A stretch of 44,590 bases of DNA from contig JAKAHV010000025.1 of the NCBI GenBank assembly GCA_021825295.1, positions 1 through 44,590 on the forward strand. The letters are read 5' to 3'. The translations under genes and the position numbers were made by a program. Of the stretch, positions 26,209 through 34,880 are shown in pieces. A model generated the notes under the pieces. The model saw nothing but the letters and a program-made list of their open reading frames with translations. It made no database searches and had not been told where the DNA came from. The DNA comes from Nitrospirota bacterium. Its GTDB lineage: Bacteria; Nitrospirota; Thermodesulfovibrionia; Thermodesulfovibrionales; JdFR-88. Within the stretch, counting starts at the first letter, position 1. Each line of letters opens with the position of its first letter.

Positions 26209-28920
26209 CTACTTCGGGGCCGGCCCCAGTGTGACCTGCACGAAATCTTCCGGCCGTATCCACTTCATGAAGGCGGCCTTCACGCCGCCCGCAGTCATCC
26301 GCCTGTAGAGCCGGGCGGCAATCGCAGTCTCGCCCAGGGGCAGCCCGTTTATGGAAAAATCAAGGAGGTCATGGCCGATGCCGCGGACGCTGGATTCCGC
26401 GAGCTGCAGCCGCCGCAGCACCAGAGCCTTGTTCTGGATGAGCTCGCTTTCCGTTACCGGGGCGGAGCACATCTGTTTGATGTCCCGTTCGACGATGGCG
26501 CGGGCGGTGGAGACGTTTTTGGGGTCGCATGCATAGGCCACCAGGAACGTGGAGCGGGTGCGGCCCGCCTCGACCTTGGCCCCGACCGCGTAGACGAGCC
26601 CCGTCAGTTCCCTGAGGTCGCGGTACAGCCTGCTCGCGTAAAAGCCGCCCGCAAGCACGCGGGTGCCAAGCTCCAGGGGATAATAGTCCGGACTCTTGCG
26701 CGTTATGCCCAGTGTCTGCGCCAGGGTAACATTGTCCTGCACCCGGCTGGGGTCCGGGACGACGGAGTAAGAGGGCCTGTTTGGCGGCACGGGCGGCAGG
26801 TCCGTTTCCGGTTTCGGCCCGGTCGCCTTCCAGCCGCCGAAGTATTTGCCTATCGCCGATTTTGCCTGCTCCGGCGTAACCCGGCCGATTACAACTATGG
26901 TGGTCAGGTCCGGGCGGAACGCGTTTTTGAAATATGAACGGACGTCGTCCAGACTCAGGGCGGCGGCGGTCCGGGGCGTGGCCTCACGCAGCTTGGGGTC
27001 GCCTTTCGGATAGAGGCCGGCGCGCATGCTCCGCCTGGCAAGATAGGAGGGGCTTTGAAGCAGCCCGTGAAGTGACTCCGCGGTCTGCTTTCTCACCACC
27101 TCGAAGGGTCTTTCCTTGATGGCCGGTTGAAGCAGGTTTTGGGCAAGCAGTCCCACGCCGCGGTCGAAGTATTTTGAGAGGACCTGAAGCGAGAAGCTTG
27201 CCCCCGCCGTCTCGTCTGCCGCTATATCGTCAAGCGCTTTCTGAAAGGCCATGCGGTCCAGCTTGCCGGCGCCGTAAGGGAAAAGGCCGCCCAGCACCTG
27301 GGAGACCCCCTCCTTCCCTTTCGGCTCCTGCATGTAGGGGTCGTTTTTCACCTGCCCGTAGACGCTGACCGTATCGCTTACCGATTCGGGCTGGACGATG
27401 AGCCGCAGCCCGTTTGGAAATGTGGTAACAACGGGGTGGACTGTCCCTTTAAAGGGCGCCGGCAGGGCGGCGGCCTTTAAAGCCCACCGGGGAAGCTTCA
27501 CCGGTTTTACCTCTTTCGAGATGAAGGACTCCCCGCCGCGGCCTTTCGGGCCAGTGACGACCTTGCCCGGGGGAGCGGGGACCAGAACGGCCGTAATCGC
27601 GGTATCGTTTATCAGGTATTTCCTCGCCACGCGGTTTACGTCTTCCGCCGTGACTTTCCTTATGGCGGTTATATCGTCTTCAGGGCTGTTTCTGCCCTCA
27701 ACCGCAAGCGCCTGCGACCACAGGGAGGCAAGCCCCTGCATGGAATTTTTCTCGAATTCGGCCTCGGCCGCCTCGCGGCGCTTCGCGGCCTCAACCAGGC
27801 CGGCCGGGAAGCCCTTCTTCAGGTAGCCCGCAATGACCTCCTTCATCGCTCCAACCAGGGCCTGGCCGTCCGCGCCTTTCGCAAACGAGGCCAGCGCGTA
27901 TCCTATGCCGGCCGCGGGCTGCTGGTCGATATCGAATTCCGCGGACAGCGCCCGCCCGCCGGGAACCAGCGCATAGAGACCGGCGCGTTTGCTCGACAGC
28001 ACGTCGGCCAGTATCTGGCTGGCCGCGAAATCGGGACTGCCAAAGCCGGGCAGGCGGTATGCCGCTACCGCGACCCCGTACGGCAGGTCTGTCTCCATCC
28101 GGATGGTTGCCGCATGAAGTGGTTTTAGCCGCACCTCAGGCCGTTTGGGTATCGGGCGGGACGGGATCGGGCCGAAGATGTCCTTTACCATCCTGAAGGT
28201 GGCCGCGGGGTCGACATCGCCCACGATTACGAGGATGGCGTTGTTGGGGCAGTACCATTCATTGTGGAATTTCCTGATCATCCCGGCCGTGAGCTTGTTG
28301 AATGAGGCAAACGTGCCAAGCGGGTCATGCGAGTATGGGGTGCCGGAGTAAATGTCCGACAGGAGCCGCTTGTAAAAGACGTACTCCGGGTCCGAGAGGT
28401 CCTGGGCCACTTCCTGTTCTATCGCCCCGCGCTCCTGGCCCCAGAGAGACCGGGTCGCCAGTATCGCCTTCATGCGGAGCGCCTCCACCCGCAGCGGCAC
28501 TTCCAGGTCCGCAGCCGGCACCGTCATGAAATACTGGGTTATCGTCTGCTGGGTGTCCGCGTTGAACTCCCCTCCCAAATCGCTGATTATAGCGGAGAGC
28601 TGGTCCTCGGAAAGACCGGGGCTGCCCCGGAACATCATGTGCTCGTGCGCGTGCGCCGTGCCGGGAAAACCCGCCGGGTCCTCATTGGCCCCGGCCATGT
28701 AGTTTATTTCCGTCGTGACGACGGGAGCAAGCGTGTTCCTGACGATGACGACCCGGAGCCCGTTTTTAAGGGTCGCCTTGAATACATCCGGCCTTTGCTC
28801 CGCACTTGCGGTTGCCGCCCAGCCGCATAGCGCCCAACCGCATAGAATGAAGAGCAGCGCCGTGGCGGCTGGCAGACAGCGGCTGTATGGCCGGAATCTT
28901 TTTTTGTCCTGGTTACGCAT
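26209..28920 (-). CDS. Exported M16 family zinc metalloprotease (two-domain)
   Basis: A 903-residue protein with a signal peptide (hydrophobic core residues 17-38). The N-terminal M16 domain has the inverted zinc motif HAHEH (HxxEH, residues 90-94) and the distal glutamate in GAIEQEV near 170. R/Y-type substrate residues occur in the later half (LRELTGLVYAVGAKVEAGR). Two M16 lobes and a second pair of inactive domains make up the length, as in periplasmic insulinase/pitrilysin-like proteases that degrade peptides. No strong ribosome site is seen at the first ATG. It lies 53 bases after the DUF362 gene on the same strand, so the two may be cotranscribed. Confidence 0.9.
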   Translation of the reverse strand: MRNQDKKRFRPYSRCLPAATALLFILCGWALCGWAATASAEQRPDVFKATLKNGLRVVIVRNTLAPVVTTEINYMAGANEDPAGFPGTAHAHEHMMFRGSPGLSEDQLSAIISDLGGEFNADTQQTITQYFMTVPAADLEVPLRVEALRMKAILATRSLWGQERGAIEQEVAQDLSDPEYVFYKRLLSDIYSGTPYSHDPLGTFASFNKLTAGMIRKFHNEWYCPNNAILVIVGDVDPAATFRMVKDIFGPIPSRPIPKRPEVRLKPLHAATIRMETDLPYGVAVAAYRLPGFGSPDFAASQILADVLSSKRAGLYALVPGGRALSAEFDIDQQPAAGIGYALASFAKGADGQALVGAMKEVIAGYLKKGFPAGLVEAAKRREAAEAEFEKNSMQGLASLWSQALAVEGRNSPEDDITAIRKVTAEDVNRVARKYLINDTAITAVLVPAPPGKVVTGPKGRGGESFISKEVKPVKLPRWALKAAALPAPFKGTVHPVVTTFPNGLRLIVQPESVSDTVSVYGQVKNDPYMQEPKGKEGVSQVLGGLFPYGAGKLDRMAFQKALDDIAADETAGASFSLQVLSKYFDRGVGLLAQNLLQPAIKERPFEVVRKQTAESLHGLLQSPSYLARRSMRAGLYPKGDPKLREATPRTAAALSLDDVRSYFKNAFRPDLTTIVVIGRVTPEQAKSAIGKYFGGWKATGPKPETDLPPVPPNRPSYSVVPDPSRVQDNVTLAQTLGITRKSPDYYPLELGTRVLAGGFYASRLYRDLRELTGLVYAVGAKVEAGRTRSTFLVAYACDPKNVSTARAIVERDIKQMCSAPVTESELIQNKALVLRRLQLAESSVRGIGHDLLDFSINGLPLGETAIAARLYRRMTAGGVKAAFMKWIRPEDFVQVTLGPAPK

Positions 28921-28973
28921 ACCGGCTTTAAAGTTTCATCCATTTGCATGAAATTGTCAAGCCGCCCGGGCTT

Positions 28974-30128
28974 TTAATCCAGGAGGTCATGGACGGCCTT
29001 TATTGTCTTTCCGACAAGCTTGCCGGCCAGGGGCTCCCTGGCTTTTATCGCCCCATGCGGACAGACTTCAAGACAGCAGTAGCACCTTATGCATTTTTCG
29101 TAATCGAAAATGAGCCTGCTTTCTTTTTTCCCGGCCCGGCCTTCCCTTTTTTCGATAGCGCCGGCCGGGCAGTACCGCCAGCACTCTCCGCAGAGCCTGC
29201 AGAGGTCCTGGTTGGCGACGGGCCTCTGAAGCAGGTGCGTCCTCATCGCGGAGTGAAATCTCTTCGGGCCGAAGATGACGTCCATCGCCTCCGCCGGGAG
29301 GATGAAATTTTCGACAAGACGGTCTTTTGCCCCCGCAATCTCTACCTCCTCTTCCGATAAAAAACCCATTTTTTTTGCGGCTTCGTTTGTGGGCACCCTG
29401 TCCGGGTCTATGCCGAGCACGCGGCAGACTGCGGTGTCCAGGGCGGGAGCGCTGGCGGAGGCAAAAAGCAGGCCCAGATTGCGGGGGGAGCCGCCTTTGC
29501 CAGGGCCGTCGCCCTCCATCGCGAGTATGCCGTCCAGGAGGGTAACGGCCGGTTTCAGGGCGGCCCAGATTTGCACCAGCAGGCCTGCAAACATCTGCCT
29601 GTCCACACCCGCCCTGAAATGCCATTCGGGTTTTCTGAGACCCACGACGCAGCCGAAGAGATTTTTAATGCCCAGGGTGAGCAGCATCTGGGCATGCGTC
29701 TTCAGTTTTGGCAGGTTTATGATAAGCTCCGCATCGATGGCGTCTTTTGCAAGCTCAAGCTTCGGGAAGGGCGGACCCGCGGCCACCGTGACGGACCGGC
29801 TGAACTCCGAGAACCTGACATCGAGACCGGCGAGCGCATCCCTGAAGCCGCCCTCCTTCAATATCCGTTCAAAGGTCCCCACAGCCGGGCTGTCAGAGAC
29901 CTGCGGACGCCCGCCTTTGCCGATGACGTATTCCGAGACCGCGCGGACCACGAGCGGATGGGTCAGCATCGCCTTCTCCGGGGGCGCCGGGGAGAGGAAA
30001 TTCGGTTTTATAAGGACAATGCCCCGCTTTGGTATGGCCGCCCCGCAGGCCTCCATCATCTCGAAGACGGCGGTTCTCAGACGCCCGTAATCATAGGAAG
30101 CCTCTCTGACGTAGACCTTCCGCGCCAT
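28974..30128 (-). CDS. DUF362 protein with C-terminal 2x[4Fe-4S] ferredoxin domain
   Basis: A 384-residue protein. Residues 1-290 are the DUF362 domain (GIVLIKPNFLSPAPPEKAML, then LPKLKTHAQMLLTLGIKNLF). The last 80 carry two ferredoxin motifs, CRLCGECWRYCP and CIRCYCCLEVCP, each CxxCxxCxxxCP. Such proteins are common in anaerobes and are thought to take part in redox or cluster chemistry; the substrate is unknown. The start MARKVYV is plausible for the family, but no Shine-Dalgarno lies before the ATG. Instead a perfect 15-base hairpin ends ten bases upstream (30139-30171). The gene is preceded by mobile element C. Confidence 0.85.
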   Translation of the reverse strand: MARKVYVREASYDYGRLRTAVFEMMEACGAAIPKRGIVLIKPNFLSPAPPEKAMLTHPLVVRAVSEYVIGKGGRPQVSDSPAVGTFERILKEGGFRDALAGLDVRFSEFSRSVTVAAGPPFPKLELAKDAIDAELIINLPKLKTHAQMLLTLGIKNLFGCVVGLRKPEWHFRAGVDRQMFAGLLVQIWAALKPAVTLLDGILAMEGDGPGKGGSPRNLGLLFASASAPALDTAVCRVLGIDPDRVPTNEAAKKMGFLSEEEVEIAGAKDRLVENFILPAEAMDVIFGPKRFHSAMRTHLLQRPVANQDLCRLCGECWRYCPAGAIEKREGRAGKKESRLIFDYEKCIRCYCCLEVCPHGAIKAREPLAGKLVGKTIKAVHDLLD

Positions 30129-30138
30129 GGCCTATTTT

Positions 30139-30171
30139 ACCCGATTGGGCGGCCATGCCGCCCAATCGGGT
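30139..30171 (+). terminator. Perfect 15-bp hairpin with T runs, upstream of the DUF362 gene
   Basis: ACCCGATTGGGCGGC (30139-30153), loop CAT, GCCGCCCAATCGGGT (30157-30171), followed on the plus strand by TTTAT. This looks like a plus-strand terminator, yet no plus-strand gene ends here. In minus-strand RNA it would sit in the leader of the DUF362 gene, ten bases before its start codon. Confidence 0.6.
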
Positions 30172-30199
30172 TTTATCCGGTCCCGGCGTTTTTTTATAA

Positions 30200-30431
30200 G
30201 ACTCTTCAGAAATTCTTGCGGGTAAATAGCGATATTCCCGGGAAAGGCTGATATCCGCCTGGCTCTTGAGAGAGGGAACAGGCGGGGATAACGGCGGGTT
30301 GCATCTTGACAACCTTTCGTGGGTCGCCCTCGAAAGACGCCCTTAACAAAGCCGTTTGTACACGTCCGGAACCGCGTGACCGAACGAAAGACCGGGCAGA
30401 TATCAGTCCCCGCAGGAATTCCTGAAGGGCC
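30200..30431 (+). mobile_element. MITE-like element, complete copy C, with 8-bp target duplication
   Basis: A 232-base element with ends GACTCTTCAG (30200) and CTGAAGGGCC (to 30431). It is flanked by the perfect duplication TTTTATAA (30192-30199 and 30432-30439). The terminal repeats extend inward as CTTCAG-AATTC-TGCGGG and are the longest pairing among the copies. Inner repeats are GATATCCGCC near 30252 and GGGCAGATATC near 30398. It carries the same internal blocks as copies A and B, and it separates the YihY/BrkB gene from the DUF362 gene. Confidence 0.87.
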
Positions 30432-30446
30432 TTTTATAAAAGCGGG

Positions 30447-31799
30447 TCAGTCCGGTCCGGCCGGCGGGGCCGCCAGCACGAGATCTTTTACCGTCTCGCC
30501 CCTGATTGCTCCAGCGGCCGCCCCGGCCATCCTTTCCACCGTCTCTTCGACCGCCTTGAAGCGCCCCTCCGTGAGTATATTGAAGAGGTCGGGGAAAGGC
30601 AGCTCCCCGAATGTCCGCGACGCCTCGATCACCTCCTCCAGGCTTATGGTCTCGATTGCGCGCGAGGGCAGATATCCTTCGGCCCCGTCCGCCGGCGAGA
30701 CCGCCAGCAGCCCCTTTGCCAGGAGCATCACCAGCGTCTGCTCAAGGACGGCTTCCGGCATCTTCAGGCGCGCGGCCAGCGTCGCGGCCGTCCAGCGGGG
30801 CATGCCATAAAAATAGCTGCTTCCCACCATGTACATTATTACAAGCGCGAGTTTTTCCTTCAGCCGTCCGCTCAGGGGAAGCTCGCCCCCGAAGAGGGGA
30901 TACCCCGGGTTTTGATAATGGAAGGATGCATTTGCCCCTACCAGGAATATCACCCAGTTCAGGTAGACCCAGCTTATGAAGAGCAGCATTATCGCGAAAC
31001 TGGAATATATGGCCGGGTATTTGGAGGAGGCGACCGTGAGATTGGCGAAGGTCCATTCCACGCTCTGCCACACGATGCCCGCGACAACGCCGCCCGCCAG
31101 GGCGGCCCTGAATTTTACCCTGGCGGTGGGCAGGAAGAGGTATATGTAGACAAAGGCCGCCGAGATGAAGAAGTAGGGCATCAATTCGCCAATGAAGTAG
31201 ATGACGCCACCAAGCGCCCGGATGCCAAGCACGCTTCTGACAACGGAATTCGACATGAGCGAAGAGGTTATGCCGAGGGCGGATATGACCAGGACCGGCC
31301 CTACCACTATCACGCTCAGGTAATCGCTGAACCTGCGGGCCAGGGCCCTGGTCTTTGAGGTCTTCCAGAGGAAGTTGACCGAGTTTTCGATCTTCTGCAC
31401 CATGGAGACTACCGAATAGATGAGAAGCAGGACGCCCAACGAGCTGAGCACGCTGGTGTTTATGCGGTTTATATAGCCTATTATCCTGTCGGCCATGGCC
31501 GCGCTCTGCGGGCCCAGGGGGGCGAAGAAGCCCAGCAGCAGGGGCCTTATCCTGTTGTGCATGCCGAGGGATTTCAGAAGGGAGAAGCTTATTGCCAGAA
31601 ACGGCACAAGGCCGAAAAGCGTCGTGTAGGAGAGGCTGGCCGCCCTGAGGGTTATCTCATTGTCCTGGAAACCGGCGGCCACCAGCACAAAGGCCTTCAG
31701 GAACCTGAAAAACCAGGCACGGGGCCGGCTGCAGCGGCTTATGTCCTTTGCCCAGAGCCTTCTTGTCTGCTCCCGGTATGTCTCGATTATGCCGGCCAT
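30447..31799 (-). CDS. YihY/BrkB family inner-membrane protein
   Basis: A 450-residue protein. The YihY/UPF0761 core spans residues 40-300, with about six membrane segments and conserved pieces RAASLSYTTLFGLVPFLAI near residue 52, FRAALAGGVVAGIVWQ and YSSFAIMLLFISWVYLNW near 275. The C-terminal 130 residues are soluble and include a winged-helix-like part (AATLAARLKMPEAVLEQTL). Members were once called ribonuclease BN; that activity is not supported, and a transport or envelope role is likely but unknown. The ribosome site is weak. Its stop lies 15 bases from the mobile element C duplication. Confidence 0.85.
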   Translation of the reverse strand: MAGIIETYREQTRRLWAKDISRCSRPRAWFFRFLKAFVLVAAGFQDNEITLRAASLSYTTLFGLVPFLAISFSLLKSLGMHNRIRPLLLGFFAPLGPQSAAMADRIIGYINRINTSVLSSLGVLLLIYSVVSMVQKIENSVNFLWKTSKTRALARRFSDYLSVIVVGPVLVISALGITSSLMSNSVVRSVLGIRALGGVIYFIGELMPYFFISAAFVYIYLFLPTARVKFRAALAGGVVAGIVWQSVEWTFANLTVASSKYPAIYSSFAIMLLFISWVYLNWVIFLVGANASFHYQNPGYPLFGGELPLSGRLKEKLALVIMYMVGSSYFYGMPRWTAATLAARLKMPEAVLEQTLVMLLAKGLLAVSPADGAEGYLPSRAIETISLEEVIEASRTFGELPFPDLFNILTEGRFKAVEETVERMAGAAAGAIRGETVKDLVLAAPPAGPD

Positions 31800-31859
31800 G
31801 CGCCCATGCCATGTTTTCGGTTTTGCCTCTCATAAAGAAGTTTACCACCGTTTTTCCCC

Positions 31860-32837
31860 TCAAAGCCGGACGTCCTTCAGCCAGTCCCTGTTTTCCATAT
31901 GCCAGCGGACGGTCTTCTCCATCCCCTCCTCAAGCGTGACGCGGGGCTGCCAGCCAAGCAGCCTTTTGGCCTTTTCTATGTTCGCCCATGTGGCCTGCAT
32001 GTCCGCCTTGTGGAAGGGTTTCAACCTTTTCTCGCTTTTTTTGCCGAGGCAGCGCTCTATAAGCTCTATCATGTAGCTTAGCTTGAAGGGGCTGTTGCCC
32101 CCGAGGTTTATGACCTCGTATCCTGTCTTGGCCTCCATCGCGGCCACGGTGCCGCGGGCGATATCGTCCACGTAGGTGAAGTCCCTGCTCTGCGAGCCGT
32201 CGCCGAATATCTCCAGCGGCACGCCCTCGTCCGTCCACTTTATGAACCGGAAGATGCTCATGTCCGGCCTGCCGGCCGGGCCGTAGACGGTGAAATACCT
32301 GAGGACGGATATGTCCGTGCCGTAGAGGTAGTGGTAAGAGTAGCAGATCGCCTCCGCGGCCTTTTTGGTGGCCGCATAGGGGGAGATGGGAGTGTTCACG
32401 GGCAGCTCTTCCACGAAGGGCATCTGTCCCCCCGCATAAAGGGAGGACGTCGACGCCAGAACGAATTTTTTAAGGCCGTTTCGCCTGCCCGCCTCCAGGA
32501 GGTTCAGGGTGCCCATGGCGTTTGTGCGCATGTAAACATAAGGGTCTGCGAGGCTGTATCTCACGCCGGCGCGCGCCGCGAGGTTTATGACGGCGTCGAA
32601 TTTTTCCTTCTTGAAGAGTTCATCAATCGGTTCTTTTTCCTCTATGTCCAGGCGGTGGAAGGTGAAATTCCCGAGCCTCTCCAGCTCCTTCAGGCGGTAT
32701 TGCTTGAGCCTCGGGTCGTAATAGTCGTTCATATTGTCCACGCCCAGGACCCGGTAGCCCCGGTTTGCAAGCTCCTGGCTGGTCCTGCATCCGATGAAGC
32801 CGCAGCAACCCGTGACAAGTACGGATTTGATGTCCAT
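31860..32837 (-). CDS. NAD-dependent nucleotide-sugar epimerase (UDP-glucuronate 4-epimerase-like)
   Basis: A 325-residue short-chain dehydrogenase/reductase of the extended type. The Rossmann motif is VTGCCGFIG (residues 8-16). The sequence DNMNDYYDPRLKQYRL near 33 is typical of UDP-glucuronate 4-epimerases. ARAGVRYSLADP near 88, a serine in ASTSSLYA and the catalytic YAATK near 153 follow, with RDFTYVDDIARG near 224. It should convert UDP-glucuronate to UDP-galacturonate for cell-surface polysaccharide, though other UDP-sugars cannot be excluded. AAAGAGGAGAGCA precedes the ATG. It is single, divergent from cinA-like. Confidence 0.87.
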   Translation of the reverse strand: MDIKSVLVTGCCGFIGCRTSQELANRGYRVLGVDNMNDYYDPRLKQYRLKELERLGNFTFHRLDIEEKEPIDELFKKEKFDAVINLAARAGVRYSLADPYVYMRTNAMGTLNLLEAGRRNGLKKFVLASTSSLYAGGQMPFVEELPVNTPISPYAATKKAAEAICYSYHYLYGTDISVLRYFTVYGPAGRPDMSIFRFIKWTDEGVPLEIFGDGSQSRDFTYVDDIARGTVAAMEAKTGYEVINLGGNSPFKLSYMIELIERCLGKKSEKRLKPFHKADMQATWANIEKAKRLLGWQPRVTLEEGMEKTVRWHMENRDWLKDVRL

Positions 32838-33030
32838 TGCTCTCCTCTTTCAATTTTCCAGGGATGGTTTTCTGATTATATCACATAAAAGACGCGCGGC
32901 ACGGGGCGCACCCTGGCATATGATTCGTCAAAGGACCGATGAGTGAGGGCCGGGAGCTTGCGAGATGTCCGTAAAACATTTAAAATGAGAATGGCCTCAG
33001 GCCATTGAGATCATCGATAGGGGAGGGCGG

Positions 33031-33762
33031 ATGGTGCCCAGGACGGCGGCGGTCATCATAATAGGCAACGAGATACTATCCGGGAAGGTGAGGGATGAAA
33101 ACGCCCACTTCCTGGCCGAAGAGCTGAGAGCGCTCGGGGTGAACCTCTGCCGCATAGCCGTGATCCCCGATATCGTGGAGGAGATAGCGGCCACCGTGGC
33201 CTCCTGCTCGAGGAAATACGATTATGTCTTTACCTCCGGAGGGGTCGGGCCCACGCACGATGATGTGACGATGAGGGGCGTTGCCGCTGCATTCGGCCTG
33301 GATACGGTAATGAACGAGCGGTACCGTCAGGCCATCATCGAGCGGTGCGGGATGCAGACCTCCGAGGTGGCCCTGAGGATGGCGGAGCTGCCCAGGGGGG
33401 CCGAGGTTATCGAATTAAACGGCATAAATTTTCCTCCCGTGAGGGTGGAAAACGTGTATGTCTTCCCGGGGATACCGGAGTTCCTGAGAAAGAAGTTCCT
33501 CGCCCTGAAGGAACGCTTCCGGGGCGAGCCATACCACCTGCGCCGCATTTATCTGAACGGCGAGGAATGCCTGATTGCCGAATCGCTTGACGCCGTGGCC
33601 AGGAAATTCCCGATGGTCGAGATAGGCTCCTATCCGAAGATCGGGGAGAAGCGCTACAGCATACTGGTCACGCTGGAGAGCACGTCGGAGGGGTCGCTCG
33701 CGGAGGCGGTGGAGGAGCTTTTAAAGCTGCTGCCCGGAGATATCGTCGTCAGCACGGCGTAG
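33031..33762 (+). CDS. CinA-type MoCF-domain protein (molybdopterin-binding / nicotinamide nucleotide family)
   Basis: A 243-residue protein made of the N-terminal CinA/MoCF domain only. IIIGNEILSGKVRDEN is near the start, VFTSGGVGPTHDDVTMRG near residue 70 and VYVFPGIPEFLR near 145. The C-terminal deamidase domain of full-length CinA is absent, as in many short members. The fold binds molybdopterin-like or nucleotide substrates; the short proteins may act as pyrophosphatases on damaged NAD-type nucleotides. GGGGAGGGCGG immediately precedes the ATG. Its last 42 bases overlap the end of the convergent HNH nuclease gene. Confidence 0.85.
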   Translation: MVPRTAAVIIIGNEILSGKVRDENAHFLAEELRALGVNLCRIAVIPDIVEEIAATVASCSRKYDYVFTSGGVGPTHDDVTMRGVAAAFGLDTVMNERYRQAIIERCGMQTSEVALRMAELPRGAEVIELNGINFPPVRVENVYVFPGIPEFLRKKFLALKERFRGEPYHLRRIYLNGEECLIAESLDAVARKFPMVEIGSYPKIGEKRYSILVTLESTSEGSLAEAVEELLKLLPGDIVVSTA

Positions 33763-34044
33763 GCCGCGCAGGTAATCCTCCCATTCCACAGGCAGCAGGT
33801 TTTTCTTTCCCTGGTTGCACTGCCTGCAGGCCGGCACTATATTCTGCCTCACGGACTTCCCCCCCCGCATCAGCGGCACGATGTGCTCCATGGTCAGCTC
33901 CGAGGGGTGGAACTTCCCGCCGCAGAAATGGCAGACTCCGGAGCTTCTTTTCCTCTTCCACCATCCGGACTGGCGCAACTCGCGCGCCTTGTGCCTTTCC
34001 TTCCTGATCTCTTCCGGGGTCGCCTCCGGCGTAAAAAAGCTCAT
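33721..34044 (-). CDS. HNH endonuclease
   Basis: A 107-residue protein with a compact HNH fold: zinc-binding CHFC near residue 38, MEHIVPLMRGG near 52, then NIVPACRQCNQGKKN. The two CxxC pairs and the H-N-H residues are all visible. Stand-alone members are widespread in bacterial chromosomes, and their role, repair or restriction, is mostly unknown. The start ATG has only a weak ribosome site. The gene converges with cinA-like and overlaps it by 42 bases at the 3' ends, so the two transcripts would be partly complementary. Confidence 0.85.
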   Translation of the reverse strand: MSFFTPEATPEEIRKERHKARELRQSGWWKRKRSSGVCHFCGGKFHPSELTMEHIVPLMRGGKSVRQNIVPACRQCNQGKKNLLPVEWEDYLRGLRRADDDISGQQL

Positions 34045-34095
34045 GGATTATTTTAACACGGAATTTTGCTGGCTGTTTCCGTCCCGCAAGGCATG

Positions 34096-34143
34096 ATCTG
34101 ATATCCGCCAGTCTTTGAGGAAGGGAGCGCGCGTCCGGGAGGG
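34096..34143 (+). repeat. Fragment of the MITE-like family (copy E)
   Basis: CTGATATCCGCC followed by TCTTTGAGGAAGGGAGC and GGGCGG matches the left inner part of copy C (near 30245-30298). The outer end is uncertain: a GGCTGTTTC at about 34071 could be a decayed terminus. No target duplication can be assigned. It fills the gap between the HNH gene and the GGDEF-like gene. Confidence 0.5.
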
Positions 34144-34158
34144 CGGTTTTTTAAGAAA

Positions 34159-34770
34159 TCAGGCCCTGGCCGACTTTTCCGGCTCCGGGCAGGGGCCAGC
34201 CTTCGATGTTTTTTCCATCTCCGAGCAGAGGCCCGCCAGATGCGGCAGAAGGTCCAGCTTCGGGATGGAGGTCTTCTCCTTGACGCAGGCGCAAAGGAAC
34301 CCCATGAGCCCCACGCACACATTTTTGCCGTTGGCCTGGAAGGAAAGAATATACCCTTTCTTGCGGTCTTCGGCGATATACAGGGATTTTGCCTTTTTGG
34401 CGAACAGGTCCCGGGCCTCCTTCAATATTTCATCCAGGTCCGCCTGTCTTGAAATTATGATGTAGTCGTGGGTATCTATCGTGCCCACGAAGGAGTCCTT
34501 CGCCCGGTCCGCCGTGGTCTTCAGTATGGCCGCCGCCCATTCTATGAGGTCCGCATGGTGCTCGTAGCCGTATTTTATGAGGAAGGGATAAACGTTCGAA
34601 ACCCTCACATAGGCCACGGCGTACTGGCCAAGCCGGGAATAAACCCGGTCCAGTTCCCGCAGGATCGCGGCCTTGCCGGGCAGCCCCGTCAGGTAATCCG
34701 GCCAGTTGCCGGGATCGCTCTGTTTTTTATGCAACTGTGCTATGTATTTTTTTGCTTCGGCAACTCCCAT
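34159..34770 (-). CDS. Degenerate GGDEF-domain protein
   Basis: A protein of about 203 residues. It has the entry signature of a diguanylate cyclase (DYLTGLPGKAAILRELDRVY, near residue 27) and the body of the fold (VSNVYPFLIKYGYEHHADL). The catalytic motif reads GTIDTHDYIIIS where GGDEF would stand, and the substrate-binding residues are changed. It is thus unlikely to make c-di-GMP and may bind a nucleotide or partner instead. I took the ATG at 34770 (MGVAEAKKY) because the longer frame upstream to 34977 runs over non-coding sequence and the end of ppdK. A TTGACA lies about 30 bases before this start. Confidence 0.68.
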   Translation of the reverse strand: MGVAEAKKYIAQLHKKQSDPGNWPDYLTGLPGKAAILRELDRVYSRLGQYAVAYVRVSNVYPFLIKYGYEHHADLIEWAAAILKTTADRAKDSFVGTIDTHDYIIISRQADLDEILKEARDLFAKKAKSLYIAEDRKKGYILSFQANGKNVCVGLMGFLCACVKEKTSIPKLDLLPHLAGLCSEMEKTSKAGPCPEPEKSARA

Positions 34771-34836
34771 GATATTTTTAGAAAACCAAAATTCCGGGGG
34801 CTTTGTCAACTTGAAATTGTGGTTATAAGATAAGCT

Positions 34837-34861
34837 GGCGGCGGTCGAAAAGACCGCCGCC
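34837..34861 (-). terminator. Hairpin after ppdK
   Basis: A ten-base perfect stem, GGCGGCGGTC (34837-34846) with GACCGCCGCC (34852-34861), and a five-base loop. It begins about 20 bases past the ppdK stop, and the minus-strand RNA continues into AGCTTATCTTATAA. There is no pure T run, but position and strength fit the end of the ppdK transcript. Confidence 0.6.
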
Positions 34862-34880
34862 GGTAGCGGGAAAATCCTTT

